From positions 1 to 50,407 of the forward strand of contig NZ_JAKSYD010000021.1 of assembly GCF_022829605.1 (NCBI RefSeq): a stretch of 50,407 bases of DNA, read 5' to 3'. The notes under the pieces are model-generated. The model had not been told where the DNA came from. It saw only the letters and a list, made by a program, of their open reading frames with translations, and searched no databases. Below are positions 17,522 through 24,226 of the stretch, piece by piece. The translations under genes were made by a program, and so were the position numbers. Positions within the stretch are counted from its first letter, which is position 1. Each line of letters begins with the position of its first letter. This DNA comes from Methylobacterium sp. E-065. Lineage in GTDB: Bacteria > Pseudomonadota > Alphaproteobacteria > Rhizobiales > Beijerinckiaceae.

Positions 17522-18373
17522 ATGCGCTTTTCCGGCACCGAGTCCTACGTCGCGACCCCCGACCTCACGGCAGCGGTCAACGCCGCCGTGGTGCTCGAAC
17601 GGCCGCTCCTCGTGAAGGGCGAGCCCGGCACCGGCAAGACCGTGCTGGCCGAGGAGATCGCCAAGGGGCTGAACGCGCCGCTGATCGTCTGGAACATCAA
17701 GTCCACCACCAAGGCGCAGCAGGGGCTCTACGAGTACGACGCGGTCTCGCGGCTGCGGGATTCCCAGCTCGGCGACCCGAAGGTCTCGGACATCGCCAAC
17801 TACATCCGGCGCGGCAAGCTCTGGGAGGCGTTCACGGCGCCCGAGCGCCCGGTCCTGCTGATCGACGAGATCGACAAGGCCGATATCGAGTTCCCCAATG
17901 ACCTGCTCACCGAACTCGATCGGATGGAATTCCACGTCTACGAGACCGGCGAGACCGTCAAAGCCGTGCGGCGGCCGATCGTGATCATCACGTCGAACAA
18001 CGAGAAGGAATTGCCGGACGCGTTCCTGCGCCGCTGCTTCTTCCACTACATCACGTTCCCCGATGCCGAGACGCTGCAGCGGATCGTCGACGTGCACTAT
18101 CCGGGCATCAAGCACCGCCTCGTCGAGGAGGCCCTGCGGACCTTCCTGGCGATGCGCGAGGTGCCGGGCCTCAAGAAGAAGCCCTCGACCTCCGAGTTGC
18201 TCGACTGGCTGAAGCTCCTCGTGTCCGAGGACATCGCCCCCGAGACCCTGCGCGAGCAGGACGGCCGCAAGCTGATCCCGCCCCTGCACGGGGCGCTCCT
18301 GAAGAACGAGCAGGATGTCAGCCTGTTCGAGAAGCTCGCCTTCATGATGCGGCGCGAGCAGCGGGGCGGCTGA
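17522..18373 (+). CDS. MoxR-family AAA+ ATPase
   Basis: The product is 283 residues, starting at MRFSGTESYV; the frame stays open upstream through repeat sequence, so 17522 is preferred. Walker A is GEPGTGKT (33-40) and Walker B is VLLIDEIDKA (111-120), with ITSNNEKELPDAFLRRC serving as the sensor and arginine-finger region. MoxR ATPases act with VWA proteins as chaperones for metalloenzyme or complex maturation. The CoxE-like VWA partner is at 9615-10790, unusually far away. The next gene, sixA, is 177 bases downstream and separated by a repeat, so an operon with it is doubtful. Confidence 0.9.
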   Translation: MRFSGTESYVATPDLTAAVNAAVVLERPLLVKGEPGTGKTVLAEEIAKGLNAPLIVWNIKSTTKAQQGLYEYDAVSRLRDSQLGDPKVSDIANYIRRGKLWEAFTAPERPVLLIDEIDKADIEFPNDLLTELDRMEFHVYETGETVKAVRRPIVIITSNNEKELPDAFLRRCFFHYITFPDAETLQRIVDVHYPGIKHRLVEEALRTFLAMREVPGLKKKPSTSELLDWLKLLVSEDIAPETLREQDGRKLIPPLHGALLKNEQDVSLFEKLAFMMRREQRGG

Positions 18374-18435
18374 CGCGCACCGCGCTTTCGGCTAGAGCCG
18401 TGCCCCATCGCGTTGCAATCGTGCGCGGCGCCAAG

Positions 18436-18496
18436 CTTTTGTTGTGACGCGCTCTCTTACGCCGAACCGGTGTCCACTTCGGCGGAGAGCGCTCTA
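18436..18496. repeat. Palindromic dispersed repeat, family D, copy 1
   Basis: GCGCTCTC and GAGAGCGC are inverted arms around a core of GCCGAACCGG, TGTCCACTTC and GGCG. This AACCGGTGTCCACTTC type of palindrome recurs in intergenic DNA of Rhizobiales. A related copy in reverse orientation is at 24071-24120. Confidence 0.55.
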
Positions 18497-18550
18497 ACCG
18501 GCATCACGAGACCGCGAGGCCGGTCCGAAATTCTTGCAGGGGCTGACGTC

Positions 18551-19075
18551 ATGCGCAGGCTGATCCTGTTGCGGCACGCCAAGTCGGACCGCCCGGCGGG
18601 CGTCGCCGATCACGGCCGACCGATCAACGACCGGGGCCGGCGGGCCGCGCCGGCCGTGGGGACTCGTCTCGCCGAGGAGGGTGTGCGGCCGGACCTTGCC
18701 CTGGTCTCGACGGCCCAGCGCACCCGGGAGACCTGGGAGGCGATGGCGGCCATGCTCGGCGACCCCGAGATCCGTTGGCAGCGCGAGATCTACGAGGCCT
18801 CGGCGCACCAAATTCTGACGGTGATCCAGTCGGCGCCCGACAGCGCCGCCACGGTGATCGTCGTCGGCCACAATCCGGGGTTGGGCGATCTGGCTTCGGA
18901 CCTCGGAGGGGAGGGGCCGCGCGCCGTGCGCAACCGCCTGGCGCTGGAATTCCCCACCGCCGCCTACGTGGTGATCGATTTCGACACGGACAGCTGGGCC
19001 GAGATCGGCCCGGGGCAGGGACGTCTGGACCGGTTCGTCCGCCCCCGCGACATCGACCCGGATCTCGGCGGCTGA
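18551..19075 (+). CDS. sixA: SixA-like histidine phosphatase
   Basis: The product is 174 residues. It has the phosphoglycerate-mutase-fold signature LLRHAKS with the catalytic His9, and the second conserved histidine in VGHNPG (His107). This is the short form typical of SixA, which removes phosphate from Hpt domains or phosphohistidine proteins. The ATG at 18551 has AGGGGCT eight bases upstream. An Hpt gene lies in the same window (7789-8373), but nothing in the sequence ties the two together. The gene converges on the hydrolase at 19215-20246. Confidence 0.8.
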   Translation: MRRLILLRHAKSDRPAGVADHGRPINDRGRRAAPAVGTRLAEEGVRPDLALVSTAQRTRETWEAMAAMLGDPEIRWQREIYEASAHQILTVIQSAPDSAATVIVVGHNPGLGDLASDLGGEGPRAVRNRLALEFPTAAYVVIDFDTDSWAEIGPGQGRLDRFVRPRDIDPDLGG

Positions 19076-19083
19076 AGCGTCAC

Positions 19084-19206
19084 GGGATCCCAAAGGGCTA
19101 AAGCCCTTTGGCGGGGTGTCGGGGCGGGGCCCCGATATCGGGCTTCGCCCGAGCCCATCAGGGCTCTGCCCTGAACCCGCAAAAGGGCTCGCCCTTTTGA
19201 AACCCT
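19084..19206. repeat. Array of tandem hairpins, dispersed repeat family C, copy 1
   Basis: Successive short palindromes follow one another: AAAGGGCT-AAAGCCCTTT, GGGGC-GGGGCCCC, TCGGGCTTCGCCCGA, AGGGCTCTGCCCT and AAAAGGGCTCGCCCTTTT. It fills the gap between the convergent sixA and hydrolase genes and could terminate both. A shorter relative lies at 41451-41525. Confidence 0.75.
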
Positions 19207-19214
19207 GACGTCCG

Positions 19215-20246
19215 TCACGCCACCGGCACCGCGATGGCGTGCGTGGCGACCTCCGCGTGGGAGGGCAGGGGCGAGCCCGGCACGAACGCCTCGAAGGCCG
19301 CCCAGAAATCCTGCCGGATCGCATCGCGCTCGGACAGGATCTCGTGGCGCGAATCCGGCAGGACCAGGATGTGGCCGGCCTTGAGCCGCGCGGCGAAGCG
19401 TTCGGTGTCGGGGGTTCCGCAGACCGGATCGGCGCCTGCGGCGACGATCAGGGTCGGCAGGGTGATGCGCGGCGCGGCGCGCGGATCGCGCAGGCGCGCC
19501 ATCGCCCGGAACGACTCGGCGAGCCACGCGATCGTCGGATCGCCGACCGCGCCGGCGCCGACCTGCCGGGCCGCCGCGGCGTTGCGGGCGTAACGGACGG
19601 GATCCCGCGTCAGGCGGTTGCCGGGATAGGGATTGGTGGCGATCGAGACCGGCTTGCCGAACGGGATGTAGCGGCCCCCGAGCCCGAGCCGGTGCAGACC
19701 CTGGGACAGCAGGGATGCCCCGGCCGGCCAGCGGATCATCCGGATCGACAGCATCGGCGCCACCGTCACGAGGCGCCGGAACGGCAGCCAGCCGTCGAGC
19801 GCCCCGAGCAGAGCGACGCATCCGCCCATCGAGTGGGCGAGCCCGACATGCGGCTCCGGCATGAGCGGCATCAGCACGGTTTCGGCGACGGCCCGCAGGT
19901 CGAGCCGGTAATCGTCGAACCGGGCGACGTGGCCCTTGTGGGGGTCGTCCACCCGCCGGTCCGACTCGCCCTGTCCGCGCCAGTCGAAGGCGACCACCGC
20001 GAAGCCGCGGGCGCGCAGATCGCGGATCGTCTCGTAGTACTTCTCGATGAACTCGGCCCGCCCCTGGAGCAGGCAGACCGTGCCCCGGCAGGTGCGCGTT
20101 CCGGATTGCCAATAGGCCGCCCGCAAAGTGCAATCGTCGCGCGTACCCACGGCGATCAGGGTGCCGCCAGGCGGGACCGGATTGTCGGGCGTGTCGCGCA
20201 GGGTGAGCAGCGGCTCACCCCCGGCCTTTCGCTCGAACCGCTTCAT
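19215..20246 (-). CDS. Alpha/beta hydrolase, lysophospholipase-like
   Basis: The product is 343 residues. The nucleophile motif is LAHSMGG with Ser139. The acid is likely in VAAGADPVCG, and the histidine in DSRHEIL near the C-terminus. The segment CLLQGRAEFIEKYYE followed by FAVVAFDWRGQGES is typical of the Hydrolase_4/PldB lysophospholipase group. No signal peptide is seen, so it is probably cytoplasmic. The substrate is not evident. It diverges from hsp20, sharing the 184-base interval that holds the heat-shock promoter. Confidence 0.85.
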   Translation of the reverse strand: MKRFERKAGGEPLLTLRDTPDNPVPPGGTLIAVGTRDDCTLRAAYWQSGTRTCRGTVCLLQGRAEFIEKYYETIRDLRARGFAVVAFDWRGQGESDRRVDDPHKGHVARFDDYRLDLRAVAETVLMPLMPEPHVGLAHSMGGCVALLGALDGWLPFRRLVTVAPMLSIRMIRWPAGASLLSQGLHRLGLGGRYIPFGKPVSIATNPYPGNRLTRDPVRYARNAAAARQVGAGAVGDPTIAWLAESFRAMARLRDPRAAPRITLPTLIVAAGADPVCGTPDTERFAARLKAGHILVLPDSRHEILSERDAIRQDFWAAFEAFVPGSPLPSHAEVATHAIAVPVA

Positions 20247-20310
20247 CGCCCCTCCTCATGCACCGCGGGAGCGTAGCGAAAAAATCTCACTTTTCCCTAC
20301 GCGCCGGGGT

Positions 20311-20339
20311 CTTGAACCCCGATTTTCCCCCTCCGATAT
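20311..20339 (+). promoter_or_regulatory. Putative RpoH (sigma-32) promoter of hsp20
   Basis: CTTGAA (20311-20316), a 16-base spacer and CCGATAT (20333-20339) resemble the alphaproteobacterial RpoH pattern CTTG-N17/18-CYTATNT. Transcription would begin near 20346, just before the first hairpin of the thermometer. The site lies upstream of a heat-shock gene, which supports the call. Confidence 0.6.
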
Positions 20340-20344
20340 CTCGT

Positions 20345-20433
20345 CTGTGCCGGCCATCCGGCGGCACGAAAGACGGGTCCGGCCCCTCGGGGCGGACCGG
20401 AATTGCATGTTGCTCACACGAGGATATGTCATG
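20345..20433 (+). promoter_or_regulatory. ROSE-type RNA thermometer in the hsp20 leader
   Basis: Two hairpins come first: GTGCCG/CGGCAC (20347-20352 with 20362-20367) and GGTCC/GGACC (20376-20380 with 20394-20398), each with inner pairs. The terminal hairpin pairs CATGTTGCT (20406-20414) with AGGATATG (20421-20428), hiding the Shine-Dalgarno AGGA. G20412 is bulged opposite the SD, exactly as in the conserved UYGCU motif of ROSE elements. Heating would melt this stem and allow translation from 20431. Confidence 0.8.
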
Positions 20434-20913
20434 CGTCAGTTCGATCTTGCGCCCCTCTACCGTTCGACCGTCGGCTTCGACCGGCTGTTTTCCGCGCTCG
20501 ACCAGTTCGCCAGCGCCGAGGCTGCGCCCACCTACCCGCCCTACAATATCGAGCGGACCGGCGAGAACGCCTACCGCATCACCGTCGCGGTCGCCGGCTT
20601 CACCGAGGCCGACCTGTCGATCGAGGTGCGGGAGAACGCGCTCACGCTGAAGGGCGAGCGCAAGTCCGAGACCAAGTCGGAATTCCTGCACCAGGGCATC
20701 GCGGCCCGCACCTTCGAGCGCCGCTTCCAGCTCGCCGACCACGTCCAGGTGACGGGTGCGGCCCTGGAGAACGGCCTCCTCCACATCGACCTCGTCCGCG
20801 AGGTTCCGGAGGCGAAGAAGCCGCGCCGCATCCAGATCGCCACGGCCGGACGCGCCAGCGCTCCGGTGATCGAGGGTGACGTCCGCACCGACGCGGTCCA
20901 GCAGGCCGCCTGA
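20431..20913 (+). CDS. Small heat-shock protein (Hsp20/IbpA family)
   Basis: The product is 160 residues with an alpha-crystallin domain: NIERTGENAYRITVAVAGF at its start, ENALTLKGERK in the middle, ARTFERRFQLADHV and ENGLLHIDLVRE near its end, and a short C-terminal tail carrying an RIQIATA segment that corresponds to the IxI anchor. Such proteins bind unfolding proteins and hold them for refolding by DnaK/ClpB. The start at 20431 is fixed by the SD AGGA six bases upstream, which is inside a ROSE thermometer. Expression is likely controlled twice, by an RpoH-like promoter and by melting of the leader. Confidence 0.92.
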   Translation: MRQFDLAPLYRSTVGFDRLFSALDQFASAEAAPTYPPYNIERTGENAYRITVAVAGFTEADLSIEVRENALTLKGERKSETKSEFLHQGIAARTFERRFQLADHVQVTGAALENGLLHIDLVREVPEAKKPRRIQIATAGRASAPVIEGDVRTDAVQQAA

Positions 20914-20940
20914 CCGCGCCCGAACGCGCGGCTTTGTAAG

Positions 20941-20970
20941 AGCGCCCCGGTCCCCGGCCGGGGCGCTTTC
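20941..20970 (+). terminator. Rho-independent terminator of hsp20
   Basis: AGCGCCCCGG (20941-20950) and CCGGGGCGCT (20958-20967) form a perfect 10-bp stem with a 7-base loop, followed by TTC. It is 28 bases after the hsp20 stop. Confidence 0.75.
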
Positions 20971-21057
20971 GTATGGCGGCTGTCATAATGGCGTATCCAC
21001 GCCGTGCTCTGCTTCCAGAGGAGCGGCGCACGACGCGCACCCGGAGCAAACCGGATC

Positions 21058-22059
21058 ATGGTCGCCAATCTCGCCCGCGGAGCCTACAGCGCACTCGGTG
21101 CCGGGTGGCACAAGGGCGTGCAATGGGGCGTCGGCGCGCCGATCGCGAAGCTGAGGCGGCGTCACGCGCATCTCCGGGTCCCTGCGGGCGGTCCGACCGG
21201 CATCGCCGACGTACTTTCGGCCGAGCAGGCGATCCGCCTGCCCGAGCCGTTCGAGGGGCGCAGCCTCGGCCGCATCGGCAACCTCGAAGTGCGTCTGGCG
21301 ACGAAGAGATCCGAGATCCGCCGGGCGCAGCGCCTGCGCTTCAAGGTGTTCTACGAGGAGATGTCGGCGGTGCCCTCCGGGCTCGCGGCCCTGTCGCGCC
21401 GGGATGCCGACGGCTACGACGCGCTCTGCGACCACCTCCTCGTCCTCGACCACACCCCGCCGAAGCGGAAGAAGCCCTTCGCCAAGCCCCGGCCGAAGGT
21501 GGTCGGCACCTACCGGCTGCTGCGCAGCGAGGTGGCCAAGCGCCATGCCGGCTTCTATTCCGAGAGCGAGTACGACCTCGTGCCGCTGCTCGCCGCCCAG
21601 GGGCACCGGCGGATCCTGGAATTGGGTCGCTCCTGCGTGCTCAAGCCCTATCGGGGCAAGCGCACCGTCGAATTGCTGTGGCAGGGGATCTACGCCTACG
21701 TCCTGCACCACCGGATCGATGCGCTCATCGGCTGCGCCAGCCTGGAGGGCACCGATCCGGACCGGCTGGCCCTACCGCTCGCCTTCCTGCACCATCATGC
21801 CCGCGCGCCCGAGGGCTGGCGGGTCCGCCCGCTGCCGGAGCGCGCGGTGGCGATGGACCGGCTGCCGAAGGAGGCGGTGGATCCGAAGGCCGCCCTGCAG
21901 AGCCTCCCGCCCCTGATCAAGGGCTACCTGCGCCTCGGCGCGACCTTCGGCGACGGCGCGGTGATCGACCGCCAGTTCGGCACGACGGACGTGTTCGTGA
22001 CGCTGCCGGTGGAGACGATCGGCGCGCGCTACCGGGGGCATTTCGCGCCGGCGGGGTGA
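21058..22059 (+). CDS. olsB: OlsB-type ornithine-lipid N-acyltransferase (GNAT fold)
   Basis: The product is 333 residues. The region from GRIGNLEVRLATKRSEIRRAQ through FKVFYEEM, CDHLLVLD, VVGTYRLLR, RRILELGRSCVLKPYRGKR and TVELLWQGIYAYVLHHRID follows the OlsB/hemolysin-like acyltransferase family throughout, ending with LPPLIKGYLRLGA and TTDVFVTLP. OlsB transfers a 3-hydroxyacyl chain from acyl carrier protein to ornithine, the first step of ornithine lipid synthesis. The second enzyme, OlsA, is not in the window. The N-terminal 75 residues are less typical and could include a start choice error. No nearby gene forms an operon with it. Confidence 0.82.
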   Translation: MVANLARGAYSALGAGWHKGVQWGVGAPIAKLRRRHAHLRVPAGGPTGIADVLSAEQAIRLPEPFEGRSLGRIGNLEVRLATKRSEIRRAQRLRFKVFYEEMSAVPSGLAALSRRDADGYDALCDHLLVLDHTPPKRKKPFAKPRPKVVGTYRLLRSEVAKRHAGFYSESEYDLVPLLAAQGHRRILELGRSCVLKPYRGKRTVELLWQGIYAYVLHHRIDALIGCASLEGTDPDRLALPLAFLHHHARAPEGWRVRPLPERAVAMDRLPKEAVDPKAALQSLPPLIKGYLRLGATFGDGAVIDRQFGTTDVFVTLPVETIGARYRGHFAPAG

Positions 22060-22096
22060 GGGGCCTAGGTCCGCACGACCTCCATCCCGTCAGCGC

Positions 22097-22140
22097 CCTT
22101 ATCCTGAGGTGCCGGAGCACAGCGGAGACCTCGAAGGAGG
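22097..22140. repeat. Half copy of dispersed repeat family B, copy 2
   Basis: Only the left arm is present: ATCCTGAGGTGCCGGAGC followed by GACCTCGAAGGAGG. The facing arm is missing. It lies between the convergent olsB and helix-turn-helix genes. Confidence 0.7.
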
Positions 22141-22180
22141 GGGGCTGTTGAAAGGTACCAGACACCCCTCGGTCCGCTCC

Positions 22181-22630
22181 CTACAAATCCCCCAGCGCCA
22201 ATTGCCCCTGGTTGCGGGCCTTCGGGGGGGCAGCCTTGCGCTCCTTGGGCCGGCTGGCGGTGGCCCGCGCGACCGGCGGCTTCCTCGGCTTCGGGTCCCC
22301 CCGCATCCGGGCGACCGCCTTGTCGCGGGCCACGGCCTCGGGGGCGCTCGGATCGTCGGACAGCCACTTGCCGCGCTTGATCACCTCGTTCACCCGGCCC
22401 TGATTCACCCCGACCTTGAAGGCGATCTCCTGCTGGGTCATGCCGGTGCTGGCATGCAGGTCCAGGATCGCCCGGGCGAGTTCCGGGGTCATCTTCTGGC
22501 CCGTGAGCCGCCGGGCGGGCTTGACCGTGCGGGTCGCGCGGTCGCGCTCGCGCAGGCGCTCCAGCAGCGCCAGCGCCATGTTCATGCCATGCTCGCGCAG
22601 GGCTTCCTCGAATTCCTTCAGGGTCGCCAT
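22181..22630 (-). CDS. Small helix-turn-helix DNA-binding protein with basic tail
   Basis: The start at 22630 (MATLKEFEEALREHG) has GGAGGA eight bases upstream, giving 149 residues; a longer frame opens at 22666. The middle contains a helix-turn-helix, GMTQQEIAFKVGVNQGRVNE, about residues 62-82. After it comes a Lys/Arg/Pro/Ala-rich tail of about 50 residues, probably unstructured and DNA-contacting. The family is not recognised beyond the helix-turn-helix. It could be a local regulator or nucleoid-associated protein. The divergent neighbour is the Kdo hydroxylase gene. Confidence 0.75.
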   Translation of the reverse strand: MATLKEFEEALREHGMNMALALLERLRERDRATRTVKPARRLTGQKMTPELARAILDLHASTGMTQQEIAFKVGVNQGRVNEVIKRGKWLSDDPSAPEAVARDKAVARMRGDPKPRKPPVARATASRPKERKAAPPKARNQGQLALGDL

Positions 22631-22827
22631 CGGCGCCATCCTCCGCCGGGCACTTGGGCCGGTCATGCTCAGGAGAACGTGGCGGGAACGGCCGGGTTGC
22701 GCAAGCCGCGCCGGGCCGGCCTCCCGGATGCCGTGCGGTCATCCACCGGAAATGCAGGCTCTGGCCTCGCCGCGGGCGCTCGGTTACAGGGGTCCGGCAT
22801 CCGAGACGGCAGGGTCAGCCCGGCACG

Positions 22828-23688
22828 ATGATCAGTCCGATCCGCACAGTCGCCTCAGGCGAATCCCCCGGCTCCCTGGCGCGGGAGCTGGAGGCCGGGG
22901 CGGTCCTGCTGTTTCCCGACCTGCCGTTCCCGTTCACGGAGTTCGAGCGCCGCTTCACCGAGCGCCCCTTCGCGGACGGCAAGGCCAAGAACGTCAACAT
23001 CCGCGGCGAGGCGGCGCATCTGCGTGGGGCGGCCGGCACCCCGGAGGAGCAGGAGGCCCTGCGCCAGCTCCTGATCCGCTACCGCGCCTTCGCCCGGGAC
23101 CTGATCGGCACCTACCTGCCCGACTATGCCGACCGGGTGAGTCTCGCCGGCACCTCGTATCGCCCCTTCGACGTGGACCGGCGCAAGCTGAGCTGGCGGC
23201 GCGACGACACGCGGCTGCACGTCGATGCCTTCCCGTCGAACCCGATCGGCGAGAAGCGGATCTTGCGGGTGTTCCGCAACATCAACCCGGCGGGCGAGCC
23301 GCGCCGGTGGCGGGTCGGCGAGGATTTCGGGTCGATGGCGGAGAAATTCCTGCCCCGGCTCCCCGGTTATTCGGCACTTTCGGCGCGTCTCCTCGCGACG
23401 CTGCGCGTCACCAAGGCCAAGCGCTCCGAATACGATCACCTGATGCTGCACCTGCACGACGCGCTCAAGCAGGACGAAGCCTATCAGGCCTCGGCCCCCC
23501 AGGCCGATGTCGCGTTCCGCCCCGGCGAAACCTGGGTGACCTTCTCGGACCTCGTGATGCACGGGGCCATGGGCGGCCGCTACATGCTGGAGCAGACCGC
23601 CTATCTGCCGGTCACCGCCCAGGCCGACCCCAGTTTAAGCCCACAGCGCATCCTGGCGGCCAAGCTCGGCCGCCCCCTTCGAACCTGA
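22828..23688 (+). CDS. kdoO: Kdo 3-hydroxylase (Fe(II)/2-oxoglutarate dioxygenase)
   Basis: The product is 286 residues. The segment TRLHVDAFPSNPIGEKRILR with NINPAGEPRRW is the signature of the Kdo hydroxylase family, and His131, Asp133 and the distal His245 (DLVMHGAMGG) are the likely iron ligands. The enzyme converts Kdo in the lipopolysaccharide inner core to the 3-hydroxylated Ko residue using oxygen and 2-oxoglutarate. The start at 22828 matches the start of conserved sequence. The next gene follows after 16 bases, so they may be co-transcribed. Confidence 0.8.
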   Translation: MISPIRTVASGESPGSLARELEAGAVLLFPDLPFPFTEFERRFTERPFADGKAKNVNIRGEAAHLRGAAGTPEEQEALRQLLIRYRAFARDLIGTYLPDYADRVSLAGTSYRPFDVDRRKLSWRRDDTRLHVDAFPSNPIGEKRILRVFRNINPAGEPRRWRVGEDFGSMAEKFLPRLPGYSALSARLLATLRVTKAKRSEYDHLMLHLHDALKQDEAYQASAPQADVAFRPGETWVTFSDLVMHGAMGGRYMLEQTAYLPVTAQADPSLSPQRILAAKLGRPLRT

Positions 23689-23704
23689 GAGAGGGACGTC
23701 ACCC

Positions 23705-24004
23705 ATGATCCTCGAGATCGCGCAGATCGAGATCAAGCCCGGGATGGAAGCCGATTTCGAGGCCGGCATCACGAAGGCTTCGGCGATCTTCAAGGAGGCC
23801 AAGGGCTGCCGGCATTTCGAGGTGCGGCGCTCGATCGAGCACCCGCAGCGCTACCGGTTGCTGATCCACTGGGACACGCTGGAAGCCCACACCAAGGACT
23901 TCACCGGCTCGCAGCCCTGGCAGGATTACCGCGCCCTGGTCTCGCACTGCTTCGCCGGGCCCGTCTCCGTCGAGCACACCGAGCAGGTGCTGAAGGCGTT
24001 TTGA
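23705..24004 (+). CDS. Antibiotic-biosynthesis-monooxygenase (ABM) domain protein
   Basis: The product is 99 residues with the single ferredoxin-like ABM fold: ILEIAQIEIKPGMEADFEAG, then GCRHFEVRRSIEHPQRYRLL and IHWDTLEAHTKDF. Stand-alone members are small dimeric oxygenases or dye-decolourising or stress proteins acting on quinone-like compounds. The real substrate is unknown. It begins 16 bases after the Kdo hydroxylase stop with GAGAGGGA as a ribosome binding site, indicating an operon. Confidence 0.8.
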   Translation: MILEIAQIEIKPGMEADFEAGITKASAIFKEAKGCRHFEVRRSIEHPQRYRLLIHWDTLEAHTKDFTGSQPWQDYRALVSHCFAGPVSVEHTEQVLKAF

Positions 24005-24070
24005 CCGGAGCAGCCGCCAACCGGCGACGGTCAAAGCGTTGCGGCGGGGGCCGCCGGTGCGAAGCAGGGT

Positions 24071-24120
24071 TCGCAAAAGTGGCTGCCGGTTTTGCGACGA
24101 AAACCTGCGATCGATGAAAA
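24071..24120. repeat. Palindromic dispersed repeat, family D, copy 2
   Basis: CGCAAAAGTGGCTGCCGG followed by TTTTGCGACG shows the reverse-oriented AAGTGG-N-CCGGTT core seen at 18436-18496. It lies directly before the long palindrome upstream of the macroglobulin gene. Confidence 0.5.
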
Positions 24121-24121
24121 C

Positions 24122-24166
24122 CCTAAGCGCACGTTGCGTTGGCGTGCCAACGCAACTTTGCTTAGG
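24122..24166. promoter_or_regulatory. Long 45-bp palindrome upstream of the macroglobulin gene
   Basis: Outer arms CCTAAGC (24122-24128) and GCTTAGG (24160-24166) and inner arms GTTGCGTTGGC (24133-24143) and GCCAACGCAAC (24146-24156) are perfect inverted repeats, with a two-base centre and small asymmetric loops. It could be an operator, the hairpin of a leader RNA, or part of a repeat element. It ends 60 bases before the start of the gene. Confidence 0.6.
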
Positions 24167-24226
24167 CTCCCGCACGACCGATCCCGACGCGAATCATCGG
24201 GAATTCGGCAGGTGGGGAACAGGCTG

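Noticed and set aside
19084..19206. CRISPR-like array
   Set aside because: The palindromes differ from each other and there are no equal spacers; it is a string of hairpins of a dispersed repeat.
22654..22827. N-terminal extension of the Kdo hydroxylase
   Set aside because: The extra 58 codons are Arg/Gly-rich and cover the divergent promoter region; the conserved protein begins at 22828.
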